A stretch of DNA of 64,000 nt from CAWKGC01 sp963849005 (GTDB lineage: Bacteria > Pseudomonadota > Gammaproteobacteria > Burkholderiales > Usitatibacteraceae), in contig CAWKGC010000023.1 of NCBI GenBank assembly GCA_963849005.1, positions 248,001 through 312,000 of the forward strand, read 5' to 3'. A program made the translations under genes and the position numbers. Each line of letters starts with the position of its first letter. Position 1 is the first letter of the stretch. This document shows positions 18,283 to 27,239 of this stretch, in pieces. A model generated the notes under the pieces. The model had not been told where the DNA came from and ran no database searches. It saw only the letters and a program-made list of their open reading frames with translations.

Positions 18283-19446
18283 ATGGACCGAAGATCATTC
18301 CTGGAGGCAGCAAGCGGTTTCGCGCTGGCCGGCGCGCTGCCGGGAATATCGTGGGCCGCGGCGCCCGAAGGCAACTACCGGCGCCTGCTGATCCTGGTCG
18401 AGCTGAAGGGCGCCAACGACGGGCTGAACACCGTGATCCCGTATGCCGACCCGGCCTACCGGAGGCTGAGGCCGAGGATCGCCATCGAGCGCGACAAGGT
18501 GCTGGCGCTGTCCGACAGCGCCGGCCTGCACCCCTCGCTGGAGAAGCTCCTGCCGGCCTGGAGCGGCAGGGAACTCGCGATCGTCCAGGGCATCGGCTAT
18601 CCCGAGCCCAATCTTTCGCACTTTCGGTCGATCGAGATCTGGGATACGGCATCGAAGAGCAGCGAGTACCTCGAGGAAGGCTGGCTCACTCGCGCCTTCG
18701 GCCAGCGCCCGACGCCGAAGGGCTTCGTGGCCGACGCGGTGGTGGTCGGCTCGAACGACATGGGGCCGCTCGCCGGGCACTCGGCCCGCGCCATCGCGCT
18801 CACCAACACCGAGCAGTTCCTGAGGAATGCGCGGCTCGCGAAAGCCGACACGTCCGCGACCCGCAATCCCGCGCTCGCGCATGTTCTCAAGGTCGAGCGC
18901 GACATTTCCGATTCCGCCGGCAGGTTGGATGCCGATGTCGCCTTCAGGACGGAATTCCCGCAAGGCCCGTTCGGCAATGCGGTGAAGACCGCGGCGCAAC
19001 TGGCTGCGAACCCCGCAGGCATCGCCGTGATCCGGCTTACGCTGAACGGCTTCGATACCCACGCCAACCAGGCCGGGCCGCACGCCAACCTGCTGCGCCA
19101 GTTGGGCGAAGGCCTGGCCGCCTTGCGCGAGGGGCTGATCGAGACCGGCCGCTGGAATTCCACGCTGGTCCTGACCTACGCGGAGTTCGGCCGCCGCCCG
19201 CAGGAGAACCAGTCGGGCGGCACCGACCACGGGACCGCGAATGTCCACTTTGCCTTGGGCGGTCGCGTGAAGGGCGGTTTTTACGGCGAAGCGCCGCGGC
19301 TCGAGCGGCTCGACGGCGGAGGCAACCTTTCGCACGCGGTGGATTTCCGCAGCGTCTACGCAACGGTGCTGGGCAAGTGGTGGGAAGTCGATGCGCAGGC
19401 CGCACTGCGCGGGACGTTCGTGCCGGTCGAGTTTCTCAAGGCGTGA
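18283..19446 (+). CDS. DUF1501 protein, Tat-exported
   Basis: This 387-residue protein starts MDRRSFLEAASGFALAGALP, a twin-arginine signal. The mature region has VELKGANDGLNTVIPY, NLSHFRSIEIWDTAS and the late TYAEFGRRPQENQSGGTDHGTAN, typical of DUF1501 proteins, which are alkaline-phosphatase/sulfatase-fold relatives. It pairs with the upstream DUF1800 gene. The catalytic role is unknown; Asp/His-rich motifs suggest metal binding. Confidence 0.85.
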   Translation: MDRRSFLEAASGFALAGALPGISWAAAPEGNYRRLLILVELKGANDGLNTVIPYADPAYRRLRPRIAIERDKVLALSDSAGLHPSLEKLLPAWSGRELAIVQGIGYPEPNLSHFRSIEIWDTASKSSEYLEEGWLTRAFGQRPTPKGFVADAVVVGSNDMGPLAGHSARAIALTNTEQFLRNARLAKADTSATRNPALAHVLKVERDISDSAGRLDADVAFRTEFPQGPFGNAVKTAAQLAANPAGIAVIRLTLNGFDTHANQAGPHANLLRQLGEGLAALREGLIETGRWNSTLVLTYAEFGRRPQENQSGGTDHGTANVHFALGGRVKGGFYGEAPRLERLDGGGNLSHAVDFRSVYATVLGKWWEVDAQAALRGTFVPVEFLKA

Positions 19447-19535
19447 ATCGCCTTGCTTTGACTTTAAAGTAAAAGAAGAGAAATATCATGTAACTAGATT
19501 GGTTTATAAACTAACATTATGCCGTTCTGGTCGGG

Positions 19536-19541
19536 TATAAT
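19536..19541 (+). promoter_or_regulatory. Candidate -10 box for tsaB
   Basis: A perfect TATAAT lies 29 bases before the tsaB TTG start inside an unusually AT-rich stretch (19447-19545). No good -35 box is seen at 17 bases. A second possible promoter, TTGACT at 19458 with AAATAT 17 bases on, lies further upstream. Confidence 0.4.
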
Positions 19542-19570
19542 GGTGCGATTCGCGCTTCCATCCGGCTACC

Positions 19571-20251
19571 TTGAACATCCTCGCCGTCGAGACCTCCACC
19601 GAACTTTGCTCCGCCGCGATCCTGCGCGGCGACGAGCTCATGGTCGAGGAAGCCGTCTCCGAGAACCGCCATTCCGAACTCCTCATGCCGATGATCGAGC
19701 GCCTGCTTGCGCGCAGCGGGCTCGCCATTTCCGGCCTCGACGGACTTGCGTTCGGGCAGGGCCCCGGCGCATTCACGGGGATCCGCATCGCCTGCGGAGT
19801 GGTGCAGGGCATGGCTTTCGCCGCGCACAAGAAGGTGGCGGCCGTTTCCTCGCTGCTGGCGCTGGCCGAGCAGGCCAACGAATCGCGGGTGCTGGTGGCC
19901 CTGGACGCGCGCATGAACGAGACCTACCTCGCCGCCTATGCGCGCGACGGCCGCGACTGGAAGGAGGTCATCGCGCCCGGCGTATTCGGGCAGGGCCGGT
20001 TGCCCGCCTTGCCGGCGCGCGGCTGGACGGCGATCGGCAGCGGTTTCGAGTCGCTGCCTTGGCTGCAAGGCGCATGGCTGGGGCAGGTCGACCACACCAT
20101 TTCCGGCGTGCGGCCGCGTGCCGGCGCCGTCGCCCGGCTTGGCGCGCGCGCGTTTGCGCGTGGCCTCGCGGTCTCGCCGGAACTCGCCGCGCCCTTATAC
20201 TTGCGTGACAAGGTCGCCCAGACCATCGAAGAAAGAAAGGCCCGCGCTTGA
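19571..20251 (+). CDS. tsaB: tRNA threonylcarbamoyladenosine biosynthesis protein TsaB
   Basis: This is a 226-residue member of the ASKHA fold: LAVETSTELCSAAI at the start, ENRHSELLMPMIERLL, and GQGPGAFTGIRIACGV. TsaB is the inactive paralogue that holds TsaD in the complex making t6A37 on ANN-decoding tRNAs. The TTG start at 19571 is the only one that gives the first beta strand. rimI and a uracil-DNA glycosylase follow, a common betaproteobacterial order. Confidence 0.92.
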   Translation: MNILAVETSTELCSAAILRGDELMVEEAVSENRHSELLMPMIERLLARSGLAISGLDGLAFGQGPGAFTGIRIACGVVQGMAFAAHKKVAAVSSLLALAEQANESRVLVALDARMNETYLAAYARDGRDWKEVIAPGVFGQGRLPALPARGWTAIGSGFESLPWLQGAWLGQVDHTISGVRPRAGAVARLGARAFARGLAVSPELAAPLYLRDKVAQTIEERKARA

Positions 20252-20709
20252 GCGCAGTCCCGAAACCCGGCATCGGCTACCGGCCGATGCAACCGCTCGA
20301 CCTGCCCTGGATCGCCGCCCTGGAGAAGGACCTCTACGCCTTTCCGTGGAGCCAGGGCAATTTCCGCGATTCGCTGATGGCAGGCTACGACTGCTGGGTG
20401 GCGTGCGACGGCAACGAGGTGGTCGGCTACGCCATCCTCATGATCGCGCTCGACGAGGCGCACCTGCTCAACTTCGCGGTTGCCGCGAGCCGGCAGCGCC
20501 GCGGCATCGGCCGGGAATTCCTTTCCCGCATGATCGAGATCGGCCGCGCCAAGGGCGTGGAGGTGATCTACCTGGAGGTGCGCCCGTCCAACGTGGTCGC
20601 GCGCCACCTTTACCGGACGATGGGATTCCAGCAGATCGCGCTGCGCCCCGACTACTATCCGGCGTTGCACGGCCGCGAAGACGCGCTGTTTCTCGGCCTG
20701 ACCCTCTAG
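20248..20709 (+). CDS. rimI: Ribosomal-protein-alanine N-acetyltransferase RimI
   Basis: This 153-residue GNAT enzyme carries ASRQRRGIGREFLSRMI (acetyl-CoA loop) and VIYLEVRPSNVVARHLYRTMGF, the RimI signature. It acetylates the N-terminal Ala of ribosomal protein S18. The TTG start overlaps the tsaB stop (TTGA), consistent with translational coupling. Confidence 0.9.
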   Translation: MSAVPKPGIGYRPMQPLDLPWIAALEKDLYAFPWSQGNFRDSLMAGYDCWVACDGNEVVGYAILMIALDEAHLLNFAVAASRQRRGIGREFLSRMIEIGRAKGVEVIYLEVRPSNVVARHLYRTMGFQQIALRPDYYPALHGREDALFLGLTL

Positions 20710-20723
20710 GCCCGCGACCGGCC

Positions 20724-21485
20724 ATGGACGATCGCACGCTGAAGGAACTCGAGTTGCTGGGAGTCGTGCAACTCTATCGCGGCAAGGAGAGCCCTGCGCC
20801 TGCGAAAGTCGCGGCCGCCGGACTCGTCGCGGAGCCACGGCCGGCGAAGGCCGGTGCCGGGCCCGCGGCCCCGCTCGCTTCCGCGCGTAAAGAGGCACCG
20901 CCGCCGACCGCCGCGCTCGACAGCCTCGGCTGGGACGACCTGCGTTCCGCGGCCGCTTCCTGCCGCAACTGCGAGCTGTGCGGCACGCGCAAACAGGCTG
21001 TCTTCGGTGTCGGCAACGAACAGGCGCCCTGGCTCTTCGTCGGTGAAGGACCGGGTGCGGACGAGGACGAGAAGGGCGAGCCCTTCGTCGGCCAGGCGGG
21101 AAAGCTCCTCGACGCCATGCTCGCCGCGACGGGACTCAAGCGCGGCCGCGAGGTGTACATCGCCAACGTGGTGAAGTGCCGTCCGCCGGGCAACCGCGTG
21201 CCCAGGCCCGAGGAGGCCGCCGCCTGCGCGCCTTTCCTCGACCGGCAGGTCGCCCTCATCAAGCCGAAGCTGATCGTGGCGTTGGGCAAGACCGCCGCCG
21301 TGCGCCTGACGGGCAACGAAGGCGCGCTCGGCGCCATGCGCGGCAAGATGCACAATTACCGCGGCATCCCGCTCGTGATCACCTATCATCCCGCCTACCT
21401 CATCCGCAACCCGCCGGACAAGTCCAAGGCCTGGGACGACCTGTTGTTTGCCAAGCGGACCATGGCGGAACTCGACCGCACTTGA
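20724..21485 (+). CDS. Uracil-DNA glycosylase, Fe-S type (family 4/5)
   Basis: This 253-residue enzyme has a variable Ala/Pro-rich N-terminal linker (about 20-70), then the family 4 core. The Cys ligands of the [4Fe-4S] cluster lie in SCRNCELC and in NVVKCRPPGNRVPRPEEAAAC. The catalytic motif is GEGPGADEDEKGEPFVGQAG and the second motif is ITYHPAYLIRNPP. It removes uracil from DNA in base-excision repair. It follows rimI by 14 bases. Confidence 0.9.
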   Translation: MDDRTLKELELLGVVQLYRGKESPAPAKVAAAGLVAEPRPAKAGAGPAAPLASARKEAPPPTAALDSLGWDDLRSAAASCRNCELCGTRKQAVFGVGNEQAPWLFVGEGPGADEDEKGEPFVGQAGKLLDAMLAATGLKRGREVYIANVVKCRPPGNRVPRPEEAAACAPFLDRQVALIKPKLIVALGKTAAVRLTGNEGALGAMRGKMHNYRGIPLVITYHPAYLIRNPPDKSKAWDDLLFAKRTMAELDRT

Positions 21486-21546
21486 AATCCGTCCCGCCGC
21501 CCCGATTCTCCGACATGCCTTCATCCCCCTGGGAGCCAAAAACGCC

Positions 21547-22218
21547 ATGCGCAAGATCTACATCGCCTTCGGTCTCATCGCCACGCTGTTCCTGTCCGGT
21601 TGCGGCTACAACGATTTCCAGACCAGGGACGAGGCCGTAAAGGCGTCCTGGGCCGAAGTGCTCAACCAGTACCAGCGCCGCGCCGACCTGATCCCGAACC
21701 TCGTCGCCACGGTGCAGGGCTATGCGGCGCAGGAAAAGGACGTCCTGCTCGGCGTCACCAACGCGCGCTCCAAGGTCGGCTCGGTGCAGGTGACGCCCGA
21801 GACGCTGAACGATCCGGCGGCGCTCAAGAAATTCCAGGCCGCGCAGGGCGACCTCTCCAGCGCGCTTTCCCGGCTGCTCGTCGTCGCGGAGAACTACCCG
21901 CAGCTGAAGAGCGACCAGAACTTCCGCGACCTGCAGGCGCAGCTCGAAGGCACCGAGAACCGCATCACCACCGCGCGCAACCGCTTCATCAAGGCTTCGC
22001 AGGACTACAACGTCCTCGCGCGCCAGTTCCCGACCAACCTGACGGCGATGCTCTTCGGCTACAAGGAGAAGGCCTCGTTCACGGTGGACAACGAAAAGGC
22101 GATCGCCGCTCCGCCCAAGGTGGACTTCGCGCCCAAGCCCGCCGCTGCCGCGCCCGCCGCGGAGCGGCCTGCGCTGCCGCCTTCGATCAACGAGTACTCG
22201 CCTGCGCCAAGCAAGTAG
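21547..22218 (+). CDS. lemA: LemA family lipoprotein
   Basis: This 223-residue protein has a lipobox (FLSGC, residues about 16-20) in place of the usual single TM anchor. The LemA helical bundle follows: WAEVLNQYQRRADLIPNLV, NYPQLKSDQNFRDLQAQLEG and ENRITTARNRFIKASQDYN. The C-terminal tail is Ala/Pro-rich. LemA proteins occur with TPM-domain genes, as here. The function is poorly defined, possibly envelope quality control. Confidence 0.88.
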   Translation: MRKIYIAFGLIATLFLSGCGYNDFQTRDEAVKASWAEVLNQYQRRADLIPNLVATVQGYAAQEKDVLLGVTNARSKVGSVQVTPETLNDPAALKKFQAAQGDLSSALSRLLVVAENYPQLKSDQNFRDLQAQLEGTENRITTARNRFIKASQDYNVLARQFPTNLTAMLFGYKEKASFTVDNEKAIAAPPKVDFAPKPAAAAPAAERPALPPSINEYSPAPSK

Positions 22219-22245
22219 CCTGCTTCGTCATTCCGCCGCCCATTT

Positions 22246-22275
22246 CGTCATTCCGGGCCTGACCCGGAATCCAGA
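22246..22275. repeat. Fragment of dispersed CGTCATTCCGG element
   Basis: CGTCATTCCGGGCCTGACCC with the following GGAATCCAG matches the left part of the element at 40256. A shorter CGTCATTCC lies at 22226. Such sequences are common intergenic palindromes in proteobacteria. Confidence 0.6.
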
Positions 22276-22287
22276 AAGGCAAGGCAA

Positions 22288-22384
22288 CCGCCGATGGACG
22301 CCGATGGACGCCGATGCGGCTTCGCCGCGTTCGGGCGATGGGACCGCAGATGAACGCTGATGCACGCAGATGCGGCTTCGCCGG
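22288..22384. repeat. Two tandem 28-bp decamer-period repeats before the TPM gene
   Basis: 22288-22315 is the GATGGACGCC-type 28-mer. 22344-22371 is a related 28-mer of GATGAACGCA/GATGCACGCA type. Each is followed by GCGGCTTCGCCG, a small hairpin. The second ends only 2 bases before the chosen ATG of the TPM gene. Confidence 0.7.
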
Positions 22385-22385
22385 A

Positions 22386-23258
22386 ATGTTGGCCGGGGCG
22401 CTCGCGCTTTTCCTTTCGTTCGCCGCGCTCGCGGTCGAGGTCACCGATCCCATCCCGGTGCCGAAACTCACCGGCCGCGTGGTCGACCTGACCGGGACGC
22501 TCACCAGGGAAGAGCGCGATTCGCTTTCCGCGCGCCTGAAGGCCTTCGAGGACGCCCGTGGCAGCCAGGTCGCGGTGCTGATGGTGCCTTCCATCGGGCC
22601 CGAGACGATCGAGGAGTTCGCCGGCCGCGTCACCGACGAGTGGAAGCTGGGCAGGAAAAGCGTGGACGATGGCGCGCTGTTCGTCGTCGCCAAGCAGGAG
22701 CGCAAGATGCGCATCCACACCGGCCGCGGCGTGCAGGGCACGCTCACCGACGCGCTCTCCAAGCGCATCGTCGCCGACATCGTCGCGCCGAAGTTTCGCA
22801 CCGGCGATTTCGCCGGCGGCATCATCGCCGGCACCGATGCGATCATGAAGGCGATCGAAGGCGAGCAACTGCCGCTGCCGGAGCCGAAGAAGCGCAAGGT
22901 CGCGACCAGTTCCGGCTCGGTAGAGAACTTCTTCTGGCTGGCGATCTTCCTCGTGCCGCTCGTGGCCTCGATGCTGACGAAACTGCTCGGCCGCTTCTTC
23001 GGCTCGACGCTGGCCGGCGGAGTGACCGGGCTCGCGGCGTGGGTGATCTTCGGCAGCGCGATCATCGCCGGGGTCGTCGCCGTGATCGCACTCATCTTCG
23101 CGTTCGCATCCGGCGGCAAGGGTTTCCTTTCCGGAGGCAGGGGCGGAGGCTGGGGCGGCGGGGGCTGGTCCTCCGGCGGCGGTTCCTCGGGCGGGGGCGA
23201 CAGCTTCAGCGGCGGGGGCGGCAGCTTCGACGGCGGCGGCTCCTCGGGAGACTGGTGA
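22386..23258 (+). CDS. TPM-domain protein with Gly-rich tail (YgcG-like)
   Basis: This 290-residue protein has a signal peptide (MLAGALALFLSFAALAVEV) and a TPM domain (GRVVDLTGTLTREERDSLSARL, VAVLMVPSIGPETIEEFA, IHTGRGVQGTLTDALSKRI). Two membrane helices about 185-245 and a long Gly/Ser tail follow. TPM proteins act with LemA in an undefined membrane process. Upstream in-frame ATGs (22314, 22338, 22350) lie in dispersed repeats, so I chose 22386. Its TGA shares a base with the next ATG (TGATG). Confidence 0.82.
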   Translation: MLAGALALFLSFAALAVEVTDPIPVPKLTGRVVDLTGTLTREERDSLSARLKAFEDARGSQVAVLMVPSIGPETIEEFAGRVTDEWKLGRKSVDDGALFVVAKQERKMRIHTGRGVQGTLTDALSKRIVADIVAPKFRTGDFAGGIIAGTDAIMKAIEGEQLPLPEPKKRKVATSSGSVENFFWLAIFLVPLVASMLTKLLGRFFGSTLAGGVTGLAAWVIFGSAIIAGVVAVIALIFAFASGGKGFLSGGRGGGWGGGGWSSGGGSSGGGDSFSGGGGSFDGGGSSGDW

Positions 23259-23758
23259 TGGACCTCAAGCGATTCTGGCGCCACATCCTCATGTCGCCGC
23301 TGAAGGCGCGGCGCGCCTTTCCCGAAAGCGTGATGGAGGCGATCGGGCGCGAGGTCGCCGCCGGCGAAAGGGGCCATCGCGGCGAAGTGCGGCTGGTGGT
23401 CGAGGCCGAGCTCACCACCGCGCAACTCTGGGCCGACCTGCGCTCGCGCGAACGGGCCCTGGAGCTTTTCGCGCAATTGCGCCTCTGGGATACCGAGGAC
23501 AACACCGGCGTCCTCCTCTACGTCCTGCTCGCCGACCGCAAGGTGGAGATCGTCGCCGACCGCGGCATCGCGCGGAAGGTCGACCAGTCGGAATGGGACG
23601 CGATCTGCGCCTCGATGGGCGCGGCGTTCGCAAAGGGCGAGTTCGAGCGCGGCGCGATTGTCGGCGTGCAGGCGGCAAGCCTGCTGCTCGACCGCCACTT
23701 CCCGGCAGGCGACAGCGAGAACCCCAACGAACTGCCCGACAAGCCGATGCTCATCTAG
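23258..23758 (+). CDS. Second TPM-domain protein
   Basis: This 166-residue protein has one TPM domain (VVEAELTTAQLWADL, LWDTEDNTGVLLYVLLADRKVEIVADRGIARKV). It lacks a signal peptide; WRHILMSPLKARRAFP near the start is typical of the third gene in lemA-TPM-TPM operons. Overlap with the previous stop implies coupling. A dispersed repeat element follows the stop. Confidence 0.82.
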   Translation: MDLKRFWRHILMSPLKARRAFPESVMEAIGREVAAGERGHRGEVRLVVEAELTTAQLWADLRSRERALELFAQLRLWDTEDNTGVLLYVLLADRKVEIVADRGIARKVDQSEWDAICASMGAAFAKGEFERGAIVGVQAASLLLDRHFPAGDSENPNELPDKPMLI

Positions 23759-23792
23759 GCGGCCGTTTTACTTGGCGCAAAGGCAATTGAAA

Positions 23793-23919
23793 CCGCCGAT
23801 GGACGCCGATGGTCAAGGGAATTGTCCTGGCCGTGCCTGTGGTGAAGACGCTCAACGCGCGCAAGAATCCAAAACACACTACTTCGTTGAGTTCATCGGC
23901 GTCCATCGGCGTCCATCCC
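23793..23919. repeat. Second copy of the element with inverted decamer-period ends
   Basis: The left end CCGCCGATGGACGCCGAT (23793-23810) and right end (23894-23916) are inverted. The core shares GGTCAAGGGAATTGT and CCGTGCC with the copy at 18081. The cores otherwise differ, so these are diverged copies of one element. It lies between convergent genes. Confidence 0.7.
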
Positions 23920-23970
23920 CCCATCTCGGCGGGGGCCCCGCGGCGGTTAATCCGCTTTTGCCTCTTAAGC

Positions 23971-25701
23971 TCAGTGAATCTCGGGATCGGCGGTCGCGGC
24001 GGTCCCCTCGAGGAAATCGAAGTCGCAGCCCTTGTCGGCCTGCGAGATGTGGCGCGAGAACAGCGCCCCGAAGCCGCGCTCGAACTTCGCCTCCGGCGCC
24101 TTCCACGCGGCCCTGCGCTTCTCCATCTCGGCGTCCGTGATCTTCAGGTCGAGCCGGCGCGCGTCCACGTCGAGCGAGACCAGGTCACCGTCCCTTACCA
24201 GCGCCAGCGGGCCGCCTATGAAGGACTCGGGCGCGACGTGCAGCACGCACGCGCCGTAACTGGTGCCGCTCATGCGCGCATCCGATATCCGCAGCATGTC
24301 GCGCACGCCTTCCTTCAGCAGTTTCTTCGGGATCGGCAACTGCCCCCATTCCGGCATGCCGGGCCCTCCGAGCGGGCCGCCGTTCTGCAGCACGAGGACG
24401 CTGTCCCTGTCCACGGCGAGCGCCGGGTCGTCGATGCGCGCGGCCATGTCGTTGTAGTCCCTGAACACCACGGCCTTGCCGGTATGCTTGAGCAAGCGCG
24501 CTTCTGCCGCGGCGGGCTTGATCACCGCGCCATCGGGCGCAAGGTTGCCGCGCAGCACCGCGAGCCCGTCCTTTTCCTGCAGCGCCTTGCCCGGCGAGCG
24601 GATCACGTCGTCGTTGAAGACCTTCGCCCCGGCGATGTCCTCGCCCAGCGTCGTGCCGTTCACGGTGCGGGCCGCGAGATCGAGACGGGGGCCGAGCTGT
24701 GCCAGCAGCGCGCGCAGGCCGCCCGCGTAGTAGAAGTCCTCCATCAGGTACTTGCCCGAGGGCCGGAGGTTCGCGAGCAGCGGGGTCTTGCGCGCGATGG
24801 CATCGAAACGGTCGAGGTCGAGCGCCACGCCCGCGCGTCCCGCCATCGCGATCAAGTGGACGATCGCGTTGGTCGAGCCGCCCAGCGCCAGCACGGTCGT
24901 CACCGCGTTGTCGAAGGACGCCGCGCCGAGGATGTCGCGAGGGCGAAGATCTTCCCAGACCATCTCGACGATGCGCCTGCCGGTGCTGGTCGCCATGTGC
25001 GCGTGGCGCGAGTCCGCGGCAGGGATGGAGGCCGCGCCTGAAAGCGTGAGGCCGAGCGCCTCGGCCGCGCTGGTCATCGTGGACGCCGTGCCCATGGTCA
25101 TGCAGTGGCCGGGCGAGCGCGCGATGCCGTCCTCTATCTCGCGCCAGTCGCCGTCCGTGATGTTGCCCGCGCGCAGCTCCGCCCAGTACTTCCACGTGTC
25201 CGAGCCGCTGCCCAGCGTGTTGCCCGCCCAGTTGCCGCGCAGCATGGGCCCCGCCGGGAGGAAGATCGCCGGCAGGTTCATGCTGGTCGCACCCATCACC
25301 AGCGCCGGCGTGGTCTTGTCGCAGCCGCCCATCAGCACGCAGCCGTCGGCGGGATAGGAGCGCAGCAGCTCCTCCGTCTCCATCGCGAGCAGGTTCCTGT
25401 ACATCATCGTGGTCGGTTTCTGGAACGGCTCGGAGAGCGTGATCGCCGGCATCTCCACCGGGAAGCCGCCGGCCTGCCAGATGCCGCGCTTCACTTCCTC
25501 GGCGCGCTGGCGGAAGTGGCTGTGGCACGGATTGATGTCGCTCCAGGTGTTGATGATCGCGATCAGCGGCTTGCCCTGGTAGTCGGCGCGCTGCAAGCCC
25601 ATCTGGCTGGCGCGCGAGCGGTGGCCGAAGGAGCGCAGGTTGTCGACGCCGAACCAGAGGTGGCTGCGCAGTTCTTCCGGACGCTTGCGGGGCTTGGTCA
25701 T
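23971..25701 (-). CDS. Sugar-acid dehydratase, IlvD/Edd family
   Basis: This is a 576-residue Fe-S dehydratase. Cluster Cys lie in INPCHSH, MGGCDKTTP and ARSPGHCMTMG. The Mg-binding segments and KGGSTNAIVHL-like LGGSTNAIVHL follow, and the C-terminal ISDARMSGTSYGACVLH is intact. The sequence resembles the arabonate/xylonate-type branch more than IlvD for branched amino acids. Pairing with a DapA-family aldolase gene 37 bases upstream suggests a sugar-acid catabolic step giving a 2-keto-3-deoxy acid. The substrate is inference. Confidence 0.82.
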   Translation of the reverse strand: MTKPRKRPEELRSHLWFGVDNLRSFGHRSRASQMGLQRADYQGKPLIAIINTWSDINPCHSHFRQRAEEVKRGIWQAGGFPVEMPAITLSEPFQKPTTMMYRNLLAMETEELLRSYPADGCVLMGGCDKTTPALVMGATSMNLPAIFLPAGPMLRGNWAGNTLGSGSDTWKYWAELRAGNITDGDWREIEDGIARSPGHCMTMGTASTMTSAAEALGLTLSGAASIPAADSRHAHMATSTGRRIVEMVWEDLRPRDILGAASFDNAVTTVLALGGSTNAIVHLIAMAGRAGVALDLDRFDAIARKTPLLANLRPSGKYLMEDFYYAGGLRALLAQLGPRLDLAARTVNGTTLGEDIAGAKVFNDDVIRSPGKALQEKDGLAVLRGNLAPDGAVIKPAAAEARLLKHTGKAVVFRDYNDMAARIDDPALAVDRDSVLVLQNGGPLGGPGMPEWGQLPIPKKLLKEGVRDMLRISDARMSGTSYGACVLHVAPESFIGGPLALVRDGDLVSLDVDARRLDLKITDAEMEKRRAAWKAPEAKFERGFGALFSRHISQADKGCDFDFLEGTAATADPEIH

Positions 25702-25738
25702 CGGGAGGGCATCCGGGGCGGGTTCCGGCCGCGCGAGT

Positions 25739-26680
25739 TCAGGCCGCGGCCCGGCGGTTGCCGAGCGCGCGGTCGTGGGCGAGCAGTTCGGCCGCCACTT
25801 TGGCCAGCGTCGCGTGGTGCTCGCGGTCGAGGTTGGACAGCTGCGGCAGCATCGGGCCCATCGGCGCGATGCCGGCGAGCGACACGGCTTCATGCAGCAC
25901 GCGGATCGGGCTCAGGCTGTCGCGCTGGTCTTCGAGCGGCATGTAGGCCGCGCGGATGGCTTCCGCGGTCGCGTAGTCCCTTGCCTGCAGCGCGGCGAGC
26001 AGCGCCATCGATCCGCGCGGCGCCACGCACACGGAGCCGGAGGTGAATCCCGTGAGCCCCCAGTCGCGCAGGTGGACGATGGCCGGGCGCTCGCCGATGC
26101 CGCTCACGATCAGCTTCCTGTCCACGAGCGCGACCAGCTTGTCGAGGAAGGCATCGACCTTCGGGTCGCTGCGCACGACGGCATACTTGATCGCCGCGAC
26201 GATGCCCGCATCGACGAGCCTTCCGACGGCCTCCGGGGTGAGGAAATTTTCCGCCTTCACGTAGACGATCACCTGCTTGCCGAAGGCGTCGGCAAAGCGG
26301 CGGATGCCGTTCTCGGCGCCGTCGCTGGTCGCCGGAAAAGACAGCGGCAGCACCATCGCGGTGGGAAAGTCGCGCGCCCGGAGCACTTTCGCCTGGTCGA
26401 CCAGCTTGCCGAAGTCCGGTCCCGCCGAAGGGATCACCCAGGTGTCGGCGCCCGCAGCCTCCGCGAGGAAATCGAGCAGGTCGGCATACTCGTAGAGGCC
26501 GATGTTGTAGAAGTTCGCGTTGCCGCCGTACATCAGGGTGCGCACGCCGCCGCCCTCGAGATGGTCGATCAGCATCCGGTTTGCCGCGCGGTTGATCGTG
26601 AGGTCGTCCGATCGTGCGAGCGGCGGGACCGCCAGGACGGAACGCGTCAGGTCGGAGGTGGTGACTGCGGTGGTCTTCAT
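25739..26680 (-). CDS. DapA-family aldolase/dehydratase
   Basis: This 313-residue TIM-barrel protein of the dihydrodipicolinate synthase / N-acetylneuraminate lyase family has the Schiff-base Lys in VAAIKYAVV and the Tyr in QVIVYVKAENF. The GGNANFYNIGLYEY segment replaces the usual GTTGE motif, so it is not DapA itself. Together with the dehydratase it likely converts a 2-keto-3-deoxy sugar acid. Confidence 0.78.
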   Translation of the reverse strand: MKTTAVTTSDLTRSVLAVPPLARSDDLTINRAANRMLIDHLEGGGVRTLMYGGNANFYNIGLYEYADLLDFLAEAAGADTWVIPSAGPDFGKLVDQAKVLRARDFPTAMVLPLSFPATSDGAENGIRRFADAFGKQVIVYVKAENFLTPEAVGRLVDAGIVAAIKYAVVRSDPKVDAFLDKLVALVDRKLIVSGIGERPAIVHLRDWGLTGFTSGSVCVAPRGSMALLAALQARDYATAEAIRAAYMPLEDQRDSLSPIRVLHEAVSLAGIAPMGPMLPQLSNLDREHHATLAKVAAELLAHDRALGNRRAAA

Positions 26681-26783
26681 GCGCGGCTCCCCAGGTCGGT
26701 CTCGTCATTGTGTCCCGGGCGATTCGGCCCGGGGTGATCGCGAATCCGGCGCTGCACCCCTGTGCCGGGGCGCATTCGCCGTC

Positions 26784-27239
26784 CTATTTCTTGCGGGGCG
26801 GAGGGCCGCTGCCTTCCAGGAGCGCGGCAATGGCGGCTCGGTCCTTTCCGGCCTCGGGAGGCAGCGCGGCCGCGCGGCGGCGGCGCAGGATGCCCCAGAA
26901 GAGCAGGAAACCGGCGCCGAGCAGCAGCGGCGGCCCGAGCCAGAGCACGAGGGTGCTGGCCTTGAAAGGCGGCCGGTAGAGGACGAAGTCGCCGTAGCGC
27001 GTGACCATGTAGTCGCGGATCTCCTCGTCGCTCTTGCCCGCCGCGACCTGTTCCTTGATCTGGTTGCGCAGGTCGACGGCGAGCGACGCGTTGGAGTCCG
27101 AGATGGTCTGGTTCTGGCAGACGAGGCAGCGCAATTCGTCGGCGATGGCCTTCATGCGCGCGTCCACGGCGCTTTGCGAACTGCCGTCCGCGTGCGCGAG
27201 CGCCGCGGCGAAGGCGACCATCGTGACGATGGCGCGCAT
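26784..27239 (-). CDS. ccmH: Cytochrome c maturation protein CcmH
   Basis: This 151-residue protein has a signal peptide, the redox motif LRCLVCQNQTISDSNA (CXXC), then YGDFVLYRPPFKASTLVLWLGP and a C-terminal TM helix followed by an Arg-rich tail. CcmH keeps apocytochrome CXXCH thiols reduced for heme attachment. It is the last gene of the ccm operon; its ATG overlaps the ccmG stop (ATGA). Confidence 0.92.
   Translation of the reverse strand: MRAIVTMVAFAAALAHADGSSQSAVDARMKAIADELRCLVCQNQTISDSNASLAVDLRNQIKEQVAAGKSDEEIRDYMVTRYGDFVLYRPPFKASTLVLWLGPPLLLGAGFLLFWGILRRRRAAALPPEAGKDRAAIAALLEGSGPPPRKK

Noticed and set aside
18028..18391. Small plus-strand ORFs at 18028-18391
   Set aside because: They translate the dispersed repeat and the start of the DUF1501 gene in other frames. 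No ribosome site or domain supports them.
23971..25701. Calling the dehydratase IlvD (branched-chain amino acid synthesis)
   Set aside because: Sequence segments and the adjacent DapA-family aldolase fit the sugar-acid branch better.
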